A stretch of DNA of 64,000 nt from Cryoendolithus antarcticus (taxonomy: Eukaryota; Ascomycota; Dothideomycetes; Cladosporiales; Cladosporiaceae): contig NAJO01000067.1 in the NCBI GenBank assembly GCA_002077065.1, positions 62,001 through 126,000 of the forward strand, given 5' to 3'. Shown in pieces: positions 32,101-42,756 of this stretch. How positions within the stretch are numbered: the first letter of the stretch is position 1; each line of letters starts with the position of its first letter. The position numbers and the translations under genes are program-made. The notes under the pieces were generated by a model. The model saw only the letters and a program-made list of their open reading frames with translations. It searched no databases and was not told the DNA's origin.

Positions 32101-35100
32101 AGCTTACAGAGAAGCTGCAAGGCTCACTTGATGACCAGGACAACCTTGAAGGGCAAATTGATGAGCTCATTGCTGCGAAGAAGGCTGCTGAGGACGAGGC
32201 AGCAGTCCGCCTGAAGCAAGTGGAGCAGGCTAGTCAGATCATCACGCGCTTAGAGAGTGAGAAGACAGACCTCAATGATCGGATGGCCGAGCTCGATGCT
32301 CACCTTCAAGCTGTCGAGCGCACCAAGTCACAGAGAAGTGAGCAAGAAGATCGTCTTTCGCAGGAGGTCCGCATGCTCCAAAGCCAGCTTAGCTTGCGCG
32401 AGCGGAAACTCCAGGACCTCGAGACGAAGCTGCTCACTAACGATCACGAGCTTGATCAGAAGCTGTCGACCGCCACCCAGGATCTTCAGGGCGCCAAAAA
32501 GCAGGTCAGGGAGCTACTTGATGAGAACCGGTCGGTACGCCAACAAATTTCTGATCTGGCGTCCACATCTTCTAAGTTCGAAGATGTCATTCGACGCAAG
32601 GACAGCGAGCTCGCCATTCTGAGAAGCGACATGCGGAAGTTCCAGGACGATCGCCAGCGCTTCGAAGACGAGAAGCTTCAACTCACTGGTCAGCACAGCA
32701 GCGTGCAAGATCAGCTGCGCCGGACGCGCGCTGAGATGGACGCAGTCCGAACTCAGCATGCACAACTCGAACGCGAGGCAGCTGACGCTAGGCGAGTTCT
32801 CGATGAGCACACGTCTGCAAATGAGCAAGTGGAGATGCTTGAAGCACAGCTGCACGACATCAAGGGTGACCTCTTCCAGGCACAGACAGACCTCAGTCGC
32901 GAACGCCAGTCCCGTGACGATGTCAAGCAGATCGCCTCTGCTGAGCTGGACGACCTCAAGCGCGAGTACGATGCCCTCAATGAGAGCAAGCTTACCATCG
33001 AGAGGGAGATGTACACCCAGTCAGACGTCACCCGTCGAGCTACAACGGCAAGAGAACAAGCGGAGGAAGAGCGCAAAGAGTACCAGGCCGAGCTCCAAGG
33101 CTTGCGGAAGAAGTTCATCGAGCTGCAGGAGGCCAAGCTTGAGTGCGAGACTGCAGCTGAGCGCAAAGTTACTGCACAAGCGAATGAGCGGCATGGCGCT
33201 CTACGCCGTGACTTCGACGAGACGGTACAGCAGAACGATGCGCTGGAGAGGGAGCGCAACCAACTTGCGGGTGAGGTACAACGCCTGAAGCAGCTGATCT
33301 CGGACTCCGACTCATTCAAGCTGCACCATGATCAGGACAAGCTGCGACTTGAGCGCGAAGTAGTGACCATCAAGGGCCGCCTCACTGCGTCCGAGAACGA
33401 TAATCGCGCACTCCTCAACAAGGTACAGCAGAAGAACCTCGACATTGCACGATCGAACTCGAAGGCAAGTGACAACCAGCGCACGAGACTCAATCAACTG
33501 CTGGCCGACAAGACCAAGGCGGATGAGCAAGTCAAGAAGCTGCAGCGACAGGTCAACGACTCACAGTTGCTGATTACATCGCTGGAGAAGCAGAAGGAGA
33601 AGCTGACGCTGAGCCTCGAAGACCTCAGTCACGAAGTCGACCGCGAGCACAAAACCACCCGCAATGCTGAGCAGCAGTCATCGACCATCAATCTACAACT
33701 CGCCGAGGCGAACAGGAAGCTCGAGACGGAGCGCCAGCTCAAGTCGCAGGCGCAGCAGAACACTCGCGCCGTGCAGGGTTCGCTAGACACCAGAGAGCAA
33801 GAGCTGAAGGGTGCCCGTGAGCACCTGCAGCTGCTCGCGAAGGTCTTCGACCCAGAGCATGGCCGTCTGCCAGCAAATCTCGACGGCACCTCGGCTTCCA
33901 TGCAGAAGACCATCGACATCGCTCTTAAGCTCGAGTCCGCCGAGCAAGCCCTGCGCATGGCTACAGATCGTTGGTCTCGTGCCGAAGCCCAGCTCGAGAA
34001 TCTTCGCTCACAGCACACTGAAGATCTACAAGAAAACGACACTCGCCATCAATCCTCGAAGCGCGCATTATTAGAAGAGATGAACAGCAGTCAGGTTAAT
34101 GCCCGGAACTCGCCGTCGCATCTCCGTCGTGAGTGGACCGGCGAACGAGCAAAGACTTTCTCCCCTGGTAATGCTACGCCTGCATCGCATCAGCGACAGA
34201 TGAGTAACGCCACTGACCACTCAGCGCGTTCCGACCGGACAGTCGACACAGTGACGTTCAACACCCGGATGGATCTAGCTGGAGAACTCGAGCTCATGCA
34301 GAATCAGCTACAGATGTCTGAGATGCGCAATCGGCACTTGCAATCGCAGATCGATCGCAGTCCGACCAAGCCTGGCTACCAGCAAGAAGAGAGTCCCTCC
34401 GTCCGGCGAGTGCAGAAGCTGGAGAGGGAGAACTTTCGCCTGCATGACATGCTCGACGACTCGGCGAAGAAGGTATCAGCGCTAGAGCAAAGCATTAGAA
34501 GTGGTCAGCTGTCGCTGAAGGAGGTGCAGACCAAGAGTCATGAGGAACTGTACGACCTCATCAATTCGCAAGAGCAGTCTCGCCGCTCTTTGCTGACGAC
34601 TCATAACGCTGCCGTGTCCGAGCTAGCAGATGCGAAGACGGCATTCGACGACATCAAGCAGCATAAGAGCGGCATCGAAGTCGACCTCCGCGACGCAAAG
34701 TCAGAGCTCAGCGAGGTGAAGTACGAGCGCGAGCAAGAAGCCGCCAATCACTCCCAGCTCCTGCAAGAGTTCTCGGACATGCAATTCAAGCTCGACACCG
34801 AGGTCTCCAAGCTTCAGGACGTCGAAGCAAGTCTAGACATGTACAAAGCGCGTTCTGACGAGTACTTCGCCAAACTGGAGCAAGCTGAGATCGCGGTGCT
34901 GAAGGCATCTCGCGCTGAGCAATTCGCGAAATCGCAAGCGAGGGAAGCGGAAGACACTTGCGCGACGATCATGTCCGAGCGGAAGCAAATGGACATGATG
35001 GTGGAGGACCTGCAGCGGCAGACACAGCAGTACGAGGAGAAGCTCGAGGACCTGTCTGCGGACCTCGACGGCGCGTTGCAAGCTAAGAAGCGCCTGCAGA

Positions 35101-36422
35101 ACGAGCTCGAGGACTACCGATCCCAGCGCGCCATGGATCTGGAAGATAAGGAGACTTCAATGGAGCAGACGAGGAAGAAGTATCAGACTGAGCTCGCCAC
35201 GATGACAAATGAACTCGACATTGAGAGGGAGAGCGTTATCCATGCCAGAACCGAGAACGGCCGCCTGCGCGACGAGCTCGAAGATTTGCGAAACAAGTGC
35301 GATGATGAAGTTCTCAACAGTTCTACCTGGGCAAAAGAGAAGTCAAGACTCGAAGTCGCATTGCAGTCTCTCTCCGACTCTCGCGACGAGGCAGTCACAG
35401 CACACAATGACGCACAGTCCAAGATCGTCGACCTGTTGGGCCAAGTCCGCACCTTGAGGACTGATATCGACGAAGTCGTTGCCGAGCGCGAATTACTGGT
35501 TAAGGAGAAGAAGGGCATCGAGTCCCGGCTCGCTTCCGCAGCAGCCAGCCTTGAGGATCTGTCTTTGCATGGCTCGCCTGCGAAACGGAGCGCGGCGCAT
35601 TCTGACAGGGAAGTCCTGGATTTGAAAACTAAGCTGGCACAGCAGGAAGACATCGCTTCGGCTGCTGTAGGCAAGATGCGCAGAGCTGAGTTGCTTGCCC
35701 AGGAAGTGCAGAAAGACATCACTGCTGAGCGACAGCGAGGTGTTGATCTGCATCGCGAGAAAGCTGCGTTGGAAAAGGGCGTCAAAGAGCTGCAGCTGCG
35801 ATGTGTGGATCTCGAGACGAAAGGGTACAGTACTGGGAGCGGCGATGTTCGTTTCCTGAACAGTCGCATTCAAGAAGTAAGCCTCCCTCCCCCTTCTTTT
35901 CACCATCTCTTCCATCCCAGCTAACATCGCTCCCTCTAGCTCGAATCCACACTCGACTCCCTCGAGTCAACCCGCGCAACCGAATGCCGCAGCGTGCGGA
36001 ACGTAGATCGCACAGTCAAAGACCTACAATCGCAGATAACCCGCCGCGAGAAGTCCTCCCAGCTCCTCTCAGACGACTTATCAAAATCTCGCGAGAAAAT
36101 CGATCGCCTCCTCTCCACGATCGACGAACTACAAGCATCTGACTCCTCCGCCCAACTCTCTGCCAAGCGCGCTGAGCGTGAGCTCCGCGAAGAGAAGGAA
36201 GCTCGTCTTAGGCTGGAGCAAGAGCTCGAATCCCTCCGCGGGCTGCGCGTGGAGCGCGGCAGTGTGCGCGGGTCAGATCGCCTCGGTATCAGCGGGGGCT
36301 TAAGTGATTACGGCGGCGGTAGTCGACGAGGCAGCGGCGTGAGACCGCCGGGAAGCGCGAATGGAGAGGTGAAATTGGCGGTGCCGGAGAGGAAGAGCAG
36401 TTTGAGCAAGGGTTTTTTGTAG
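29103..36422 (+). CDS. Class II (cytokinetic) myosin heavy chain
   Basis: Exon 1 runs 29103-35876 and exon 2 runs 35940-36422, split by a 63-bp intron (GTAAGC..CTCTAG) after RIQE; total 2418 residues. Order: a disordered leader; an SH3-like N-terminal domain (KRYVWVKDDAKAFVKGWVVED, about 110-135); the motor with P-loop GESGAGKT at 260-267, switch I NNNSSRFGKF, switch II [20 protein letters not shown] and the actin-binding HFVRCILPN; a neck with weak IQ motifs (about 850-905); hinge NPWW; then about 1450 residues of coiled coil with a Ser/Pro break near 1660-1710 and a short Gly/Ser tail. With no DIL/globular tail it is not myosin V. Such myosins drive the contractile ring at septation. The gene is convergent with the downstream phosphatase. 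Confidence 0.93.
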
Positions 36423-36682
36423 GTAGTGGCGCATTTGGCGAATTGGCATTGGTCGGGGGTGGGGCGGGGACGCGAAAGCGGAGGGAAAGGGGACGGGGGG
36501 CGGGGGTGGGAAGTGAGGCGTTTTTGTGATGGCCCGCATGGTGAGATTATCGTGGCAGGCAGACCACTGGGATGGGGATGGATATCTTGTGCATTTTGTG
36601 CAGTGTCTCGTAGTAGATTCGGCTTGATCATTCGACTCGTCCTTCAACTTCATGAAGGTACACACTTTGGTGAGGAGGCCAC

Positions 36683-37990
36683 TCAACTCCCAATCAACGC
36701 CCTCACAACCAACCCCACGCCCACAATTCCCACCACAGTAGCCACCAACAACGCCTCGCCCTCCCACGTCCAGCCCAGGTACGCGGCCAGCCCAACAATA
36801 ACCTCCAGCCGTCTCGCCACAGCCCGCCGCTCATTCCAATCCTTCTTCACCTTGAACGGTGCCTCCGCGCCCACGGCAGGCTCCAACTCAATACTAAAAG
36901 CCAGCGCCACAGGCCTGTGATCACTACTCGGCTGGACTGGCAGCGCGGTGTAGGAAGCTATCCTAGGATTAGAGGAGGGAAGGTAGAGGATGCGATCACA
37001 CCAGCTCGGCACTCTATGCCTCGCCCAGGCATCGGATCCCGGTTCCTCTGGCTTGCTGCCCTTACCCACCGACTGAGCCGCGGGGTGCGCCTGCGCGGAA
37101 GCGGAGTACTTGTATGTAGGATTAAAGGTCACGAGGGACTCGGTGAGGTTGTGCAGGGTTCGATGGGCGAGGCGTTCGCGGGTTAGTTGGTCGGAAGCCA
37201 GGAGGGACTGGAAGGTGTGGGTTGCTGACAAGGGTGAGGGCCAGGTTTGGTGATCCGAGGGTCGGGGAGAGGTAGAGGAGGTGCGGTAGTTGAGGTCGCC
37301 GGCGAGGAAGATGTGGGAGGGTGGGGAGAAGAGGGAGGATATTGATGAAGAGGAGGTCGTGGGGTCTTTGGAGGAGGGCGAGGAGGCTTCGCCAAGAAGG
37401 GGTGCGGACTCTTCCATTGAGGTGTCCTGAGAAGGGGAGGAGACCTCGCGAGTAAAGACTAGTCCCTCGCATATACTCTTCCAGTCTTCGTTTCGCCTCT
37501 CCACCTCCCCTTCCCCTGCCGCCAGATGCGCACTCACAAATGTCACCGGCACAACCTCCTCATCCTCCCCCACCACCCCCAACCTAGCCCCAACGGCGCC
37601 CTTATTCCCCATCTCCCACACCCCAACGCCCACCCCCGCCGTCTCAATCCACCTTACCCTCTCCCTAACATCCCTCCTCACGAAAACCATCAACCCTGTC
37701 ATACCCACATTCTGCGCCAACAGCGTCTCGTACTCAACGCCATCCTCGAATCGCGCTGCAACAGCGCGTTGCACGACGTTTGAGAGGCGGGAGAAGTATG
37801 GTGTAAGGTAGGCGGCGCCGAGGAAGCTGTAGCCGAGGGGAGCGAGTTCTTGCAGGCAGAGGACTATGAGGTCTGGCGGGATGGGGGAGGGAGTTGGGGG
37901 GTCGGAGAAGAGGGCGGAGGCGAGGTGGGTGAGGGAGGGGAGGGTGCGGGCAGTGTTGAAGGTTGTTATGTAGATGGATAGGTTGGACAT
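36683..37990 (-). CDS. Inositol-polyphosphate 5-phosphatase with C-terminal membrane anchor
   Basis: An intron-free protein of 435 residues of the endonuclease/exonuclease/phosphatase fold. Visible motifs in order are ITTFNTART, LCLQELAPLGYSFLG, GNKGAVGARL, VSAHLAAGEGEVERRNEDW (metal/catalytic His), FLAGDLNYR (catalytic Asp/Asn), NPTYKY (5-phosphatase specificity), VPSWCDRILY and SSDHRPV. A Ser-rich loop (about 195-225) interrupts the core. The last 30 residues (LLVATVVGIVGVGLVVRALIG) form one hydrophobic helix with no following domain, so the enzyme is probably tail-anchored at an inner membrane, acting on phosphoinositides there. Its 3' end faces the myosin gene with 260 bp between stops. 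Confidence 0.88.
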   Translation of the reverse strand: MSNLSIYITTFNTARTLPSLTHLASALFSDPPTPSPIPPDLIVLCLQELAPLGYSFLGAAYLTPYFSRLSNVVQRAVAARFEDGVEYETLLAQNVGMTGLMVFVRRDVRERVRWIETAGVGVGVWEMGNKGAVGARLGVVGEDEEVVPVTFVSAHLAAGEGEVERRNEDWKSICEGLVFTREVSSPSQDTSMEESAPLLGEASSPSSKDPTTSSSSISSLFSPPSHIFLAGDLNYRTSSTSPRPSDHQTWPSPLSATHTFQSLLASDQLTRERLAHRTLHNLTESLVTFNPTYKYSASAQAHPAAQSVGKGSKPEEPGSDAWARHRVPSWCDRILYLPSSNPRIASYTALPVQPSSDHRPVALAFSIELEPAVGAEAPFKVKKDWNERRAVARRLEVIVGLAAYLGWTWEGEALLVATVVGIVGVGLVVRALIGS

Positions 37991-38648
37991 GGTTTGATTG
38001 ACCTACTGTCTTTCTGCATCAGGATACGACTGCTGGTGATATTCGATTGTCGAGCTGTCAGTCTGAGAGCTTGGAAGCTACGTCACTTACCGCGATCACG
38101 GCATGGAAGATGAAAGTGTCGACCATCCACGCCTTGTGCTTCTTCTCGAGCACTCTACGTTCCGCGATATTCGCCATCGACCTTGGAAGAGTTCAATTTG
38201 GACCTCACGCAATTGTCTAGCAGTCTCCACGACTCTGGACGATGAGACAGCGCAGCCCATACGGAGCAACGGCACCTCGACACCCCCTGTCCTCCGCTCG
38301 AACATCGCGCCGTCCCTTGACAGATAACGTCCGCCCCACGCACTTCACAGATCCTCCTACCAAGCCCTCTTCCGCTCCCGTACCACGCGGCAAAATCACA
38401 TCGCTTAGTACAAAATGCTTCCTCGCTTGCAAGCATCTCACGGAAGCGCGCAAGCGATCGCATTTTCCGCACCCGTACTGCGCATCTCGTTTGCAGATGA
38501 GGAGCCCGAGTGCTTGGAACCTCGTGTCGGCGTAGATCTATAGTGGCTGTTGGCCTGCCGCCGAATATCACCGGTAAGTATTGTGTTCCCTCCGTCTCTT
38601 TCACGACAGCAACATTCTTGTGGCTTGCAGATCCAGGCCACCATCATC
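37991..38648. other. Divergent promoter region with probable 5' UTR intron of the RTA1-like gene
   Basis: It lies between the starts of the phosphatase and the RTA1-like gene. A strong donor GTAAGT at 38574 and acceptor GGCTTGCAG ending 38630, 19 bp before the ATG, define a likely 57-bp intron in the 5' UTR of the RTA1-like gene. Small frames in 38103-38604 on both strands show no motif and are not annotated. Confidence 0.5.
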
Positions 38649-39791
38649 ATGGCGTCTCTTCTCTTCACGTTAGTGGCCCATGCTGTACTAGAGCCCAGAC
38701 AAAAAGACAACTACACCGAGACGAAGAATTGGCGCGACTCTTGCACAAAGGCGACGTGCGATCTGAAGTACTCGTACTGGGGTTACATACCCTCGATAGT
38801 AGCTAACAGCATCTTTGCCGCGCTGTTTGGGATATCGCTACTGGGTTTCTTGGTACAAGCAGCGATATGTCGGAAGCGCTTTTGGGGCTTCAGCTTCGCT
38901 ATGAGCGCTGGTTCGTTCCTCGAAGTGCTGGGCTATATCGGCAGGATCGTCTCGTTCTCGAACCCGTTCAACGAGAATGGCTTTCTGATACAGATCGTCT
39001 GCTTGACAATCGGTGCGCCAGCATCCCTCTCCACATCAATGCTGGCCTTACTGACAAGACCATAGCCCCCGCCTTCTACGCAGCAGCCATCTACTTCTGT
39101 CTCCGCAGCATCATCCTAACCTTCGGACCCGCCAACTCCCGCCTTCCCGCGACCTGGTACCCCCGGATCTTCATCCCCTGCGATGTCGTCTCTTTACTAC
39201 TTCAAGCAGGCGGCGGAGGCTGGGCAAGCATAGCCTCGCACTCCGGCCACTCGGCCGCAGGAGGGAACCACATTATGCAAGCTGGTCTAGCCTTCCAGGT
39301 GCTGACGTTGCTGATCTTCATTATACTGGCTAGTGACTTTACGTTCAAGACGTACTCGCGGTACAAGAAACTCGGCCGCGGCGGCATTCGATCAAACGCA
39401 CAACGACCTCCGCAAGAGCCGGAAATTCCAGCTCTTCCTCTGCGCTCTCTGCTTCGCAACTCTCTGCATCTTCACGCGCAGCGTCTACCGCGTAGCAGAG
39501 CTGAGTGAAGGCTGGACCGGCCGGCTGATCAAGACGCAAAGCTACTTCATCGGATTGGAAGGTGCGATTGTGAGCGCTGGCGTACTGGCACTGAACATCT
39601 TTCATCCCGGATTTTGCTTTGGAGAGGGATGGGATGTGGAGAAGGCTGCTACTGGTGGGAGGAGGGAGAGGAAGGGGAGGAAATGGTTTGGGAGGAAGGG
39701 AGAGCAGTCTGAGACCGAGGCGGAGAGGAGCGGTGGAAGTTCTGATGGAGAGATCTTCGGAGAGGAGAGAGAGGTCAGGGAGAAGGTGTGA
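38649..39791 (+). CDS. RTA1-like seven-helix membrane protein, apparent frameshift in one loop
   Basis: Exon 1 is 38649-39012, then a 53-bp intron (GTGCGC..CCATAG, branch CTGAC) and exon 2 from 39066. The product begins with a short lumenal N-terminus, then YWGYIPSIVANSIFAALFGI and further helices. RTA1 hallmarks include LGYIGRIVSFSNP, CDVVSLLLQAGGGG, GLAFQV and SVYRVAELSEGWTG. The frame that reads SDFTFKTYSRYKKLG near 39330-39375 must change by +1 base to the frame that reads AAAFDQTHNDLRKSRKFQLF, between about 39365 and 39390, inside the GC-rich GGCCGCGGCGGC. No intron of normal size fits. Either a one-base insertion (mutation or assembly) or a pseudogene. RTA1 proteins are linked to resistance to 7-aminocholesterol and to lipid translocation at the plasma membrane. 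Confidence 0.75.
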
Positions 39792-40064
39792 GAGTTGGGT
39801 TGGCTTGGGTGTGGTTCCGAAGGGATTGAGCATTTCACATGGTCTTCAAGGCTGGCGGATAGACTTCTTTCACGGCATATATCGAGGAGTCTGTGGGAGC
39901 GCGTGGCGCTGAGAAATGATATATACATCATCAGCTGCTCCGAGCCGACGAATACAGCGATGTAGTCTCGTTGCACGTCGTATCAATGCGTGTAATACTT
40001 GACCGTCTTGAAACAGCCCACCAAAGTCCTAGCGGGGCACGGCAACATACAAAATACCTGTACA

Positions 40065-40077
40065 TTCGAGAACTTTC
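40065..40077 (+). promoter_or_regulatory. Perfect three-unit heat-shock element upstream of CDC37
   Basis: TTCgaGAActTTC is three inverted 5-bp units in perfect register, the binding site of trimeric heat-shock factor Hsf1. It lies 158 bp before the CDC37 ATG. Cdc37 is an Hsp90 co-chaperone, so heat-shock control makes sense. The site itself is seen; its use is inferred. Confidence 0.65.
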
Positions 40078-40234
40078 CCAGGCCTTGTCACATGTCCATC
40101 TCCATTCACCGTTGTCGCACTGTACGCTCCTTCACCCCATTCATTACACTTCTGTGGCTTTTCCACCTGATCAGAGGTCACCGTACTGCAGCCCAATCCC
40201 CATCTCCGACGCTTCGCAACCATTCCGGTCCGCA

Positions 40235-41806
40235 ATGCCTATCAATTACAGCAAATGGGACGCCCTCGAGCTCTCCGACGATAGCGACATTGAGGTCCAC
40301 CCTAACGTCGACAAGCGATCCTTCATCCGCGCGAAACAGAACCAGATACATCAGCAACGGCATGAGCGGAAGGGCAGGATAGCTACGTTAAGGTATGAGA
40401 GGATCATCAACGAAGGACTCTTGGGGAGGATCGGGGAATTGGTAAAACAGCTGGATGAGCAGAGGGGAAAGTATGCAGAGGGAAAGGGAGAGGAGGTGGA
40501 TGAAGGCGTCTTCGAGGCATTGGTCGAAGTCACGAGTGATGCGAGTCTAGGCGAGGATTCCCCACCACGGGCACCAGAAGGCGTACACAAGAACGAGCAG
40601 CAGCCGAAGTACAGTCAGATGCTCGGCGCACTGGTAGACCAGGTGAAACTCGAGGTCGATAAGTCCAAGTCTCAGGGCTCAGCACGGCACGAAGCGTATG
40701 TGCAGGAGGTGCGAAGTCATTTGGAGAAGGTGCAAAGCCTGCAGAAGGATCTTGAGGTCGAGCTACGACGGCTGGAGAAAGAGGAGGGCGACAAGATCAC
40801 AAGTGATAGCATACACGAGGGGTTTAGTATCAGCCAGGTCAGCAAGGAGAAGGCGAGTGTTGTGCAACCTGAGCTGCTGAACCCGAAACGAAGTCCTGCA
40901 GAAGACGGAGCAGCTACATCGGGCGCAGAAGCAGACATCGAAGACGGTGACATCGACGCTGCGGCCGGAGAAGACGAAGATATTCAAGCCTCGCCCACGG
41001 CAAAGAGGTTTGGCAAGATCCCCTACGGCGACTACACAGCCTCCCTGCAGTTCATCATCTCCAATCCACAGATCCTCATCGAGAAAGAAACCGACGGCTT
41101 GCTAGTCGAAGCCTTCAACGCCCAATCGCAAGCCACCTCGAAAAAAGACGAAGACTACGCCCGGACCTGCGTTCACCAAGCACTACTACTACAATACTGT
41201 CGCCAGCTTGGCAAAGACGGCGTGAGATTGTTCTTCCAGCGCGTGCAGACGTCGGGACACAAGGCAAGGAAGTTGTTTCTGGATGATGTGAATAGCACGT
41301 ATGCGCGGATACGCACGCGCACGGCAGAGCTGAAGAAGGAGAGTGAGGAGGAAGGAGGCGATCGGGAGCAAATCCAACTCCACGCCGTGGATTCAGGGAC
41401 ATCAATCAACATCCTCACACCTCCGCCTATGGCGCAGTGCACGACGGACGACGAGCGCGCCGCACGAGAAGTCTTCGACACCTTCCCACCTGGTTTGCAA
41501 CGCGCGCTGGAGAGCGGGAGTTTGGAAAAAGTCAACGTGGTTTTAGGCAAGATGAGCGTGAGTGAGGCGGAGATTGTTGTGGATCAACTGGGCGGGGCAG
41601 GGATGTTGAGTATGGAGGAGGGGGTTATTGATGCTACGACTGAGGAGGGGAGAAAGGTTGTTGAGGAGATCGAGAGGGGGAAGAAGATGCCTAGCCGCGT
41701 GGAGGAGGTGGGTGATGAGGAGATGGAGGGTCAGACAGGAGCTGGGGCTGGGGAGGCGAACAGGGAGGACGAGAGGGAGGTGTTGATGGTTGATGAGGTG
41801 GACTAG
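40235..41806 (+). CDS. CDC37: Hsp90 co-chaperone Cdc37
   Basis: The start is at MPINYSKWDALELSDDSDIE (upstream in-frame ATG at 39971 rejected), giving 523 residues against 506 in yeast. The N-terminus IEVHPNVDKRSFIRAKQNQIH, with the conserved casein-kinase-2 serine in ELSDDSD, is the kinase-client binding region. A coiled segment and an acidic linker (about 200-250) follow. The Hsp90-binding middle domain is GKIPYGDYTASLQFIISNPQIL...ALLLQYCRQLGKDG. The C-terminal domain is EEIQLH-type (REQIQLHAVDSGTSINILTPP) followed by FDTFPPGLQRALESGSLEKVN. It loads client protein kinases onto Hsp90 in the cytosol. No intron. A heat-shock element sits 158 bp upstream. Confidence 0.95.
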   Translation: MPINYSKWDALELSDDSDIEVHPNVDKRSFIRAKQNQIHQQRHERKGRIATLRYERIINEGLLGRIGELVKQLDEQRGKYAEGKGEEVDEGVFEALVEVTSDASLGEDSPPRAPEGVHKNEQQPKYSQMLGALVDQVKLEVDKSKSQGSARHEAYVQEVRSHLEKVQSLQKDLEVELRRLEKEEGDKITSDSIHEGFSISQVSKEKASVVQPELLNPKRSPAEDGAATSGAEADIEDGDIDAAAGEDEDIQASPTAKRFGKIPYGDYTASLQFIISNPQILIEKETDGLLVEAFNAQSQATSKKDEDYARTCVHQALLLQYCRQLGKDGVRLFFQRVQTSGHKARKLFLDDVNSTYARIRTRTAELKKESEEEGGDREQIQLHAVDSGTSINILTPPPMAQCTTDDERAAREVFDTFPPGLQRALESGSLEKVNVVLGKMSVSEAEIVVDQLGGAGMLSMEEGVIDATTEEGRKVVEEIERGKKMPSRVEEVGDEEMEGQTGAGAGEANREDEREVLMVDEVD

Positions 41807-42756
41807 ACGATGCGTATGAGGTGGTGTTCTGGGACTGCACATCGGGACTTGGCGGATGGAGCTGGCTCCGGCAAGACAACGGTCAAAGAGTGGAGACACG
41901 ATGACGAAGGTTTGCTCGCGCACTTCAACATCACGAACACTGCTTCCTCGTCTATCCTCCATCCACACATCGCCTCAAACCCACACGACCGCCTGACCGA
42001 TCGCCCTCTCATTACTCAAATACCTCGGCCGCGGCGGACCAAGAACCCGACTTGTACGAAATATCGCAGCAACCGCAACATGGAGCCAGCAGTCTACCTC
42101 TGGGCATGGTTCGAGACCAAGATTCTGAAGAAGAAGGATATGAGCGTGGTTGCGAAGCCGGATCAGAGCGCTGAGAAGGAGCCGAAGAGACCTGCTTTGC
42201 GCTAGTCAGGATGGAGTACGATCTGGTATGAAGCGAGAGGAGAGTAGAGCGCAGGGCATGGCTGTTCGTCATTGGCAAGAGCAGTGTGAGTGTGTCCTGG
42301 CGCTGGAGCAGGTCATGCCGGCGCTGACACATGCCCCGAGGCCTCGAACTTGCGCAGACGATCGAGCCCGAAAGCTGCACATCTTCAAGATTGTGTATGT
42401 AGCACAACAACATTCGAATTTGGCACTGAGAAGCTCTTGGCACGTTTCGGCTGAAGAGGTCATTGGGTGCGTACTCTCGACAGCGGACGAAGCAGAAGCC
42501 AGACATCGATGCTGACCTTCGGCAGTGTAAAGTATATCCCCATATGTCCGCAACTCGAAGACGTCCTCACAATGTTCTTCCCTGTGTATATCTCGCATTT
42601 CCCCAGAGTGAGAAATGTAAGTCTGTATCTGCTTGTCAGTCTCTACTTCAACTCTTCTACTCGATCAAGTCTCATTGTCCACTTGCAGTATCTCACTCAA
42701 AAAAATTCAGCTCAGACCAGAGACAAGGTCGCATCGACACCCGCGCAATCAACACG
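41807..42756. other. Intergenic, about 950 bp
   Basis: It lies between CDC37 and the F-box-like gene. The plus-strand frame at 41810-42205 (ending MEPAVYLWAWFETKILKKKD..) has some coding look but no recognisable family and overlaps the CDC37 3' flank; it is left unannotated. Confidence 0.4.

Noticed and set aside
31775..34042. Minus-strand Ser/Cys-rich open frames opposite the myosin rod
   Set aside because: Glu/Leu/Lys-rich coiled-coil codons read backwards give Ser/Cys/Phe-rich frames; no independent motif.
29103..36422. Class V myosin as an alternative for the heavy chain
   Set aside because: Only weak IQ motifs, a very long uninterrupted rod and no globular DIL tail; this fits class II.
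39971..40234. N-terminal extension of Cdc37 from the upstream ATG
   Set aside because: The extension has no coding character and Cdc37 proteins start at the M-x-I/V-NYSKWD motif found at 40235; the heat-shock element lies inside the extension.
41810..42205. 131-codon plus-strand frame downstream of CDC37
   Set aside because: No family recognised, composition changes along its length, and it overlaps the CDC37 3' flank; kept as unannotated.
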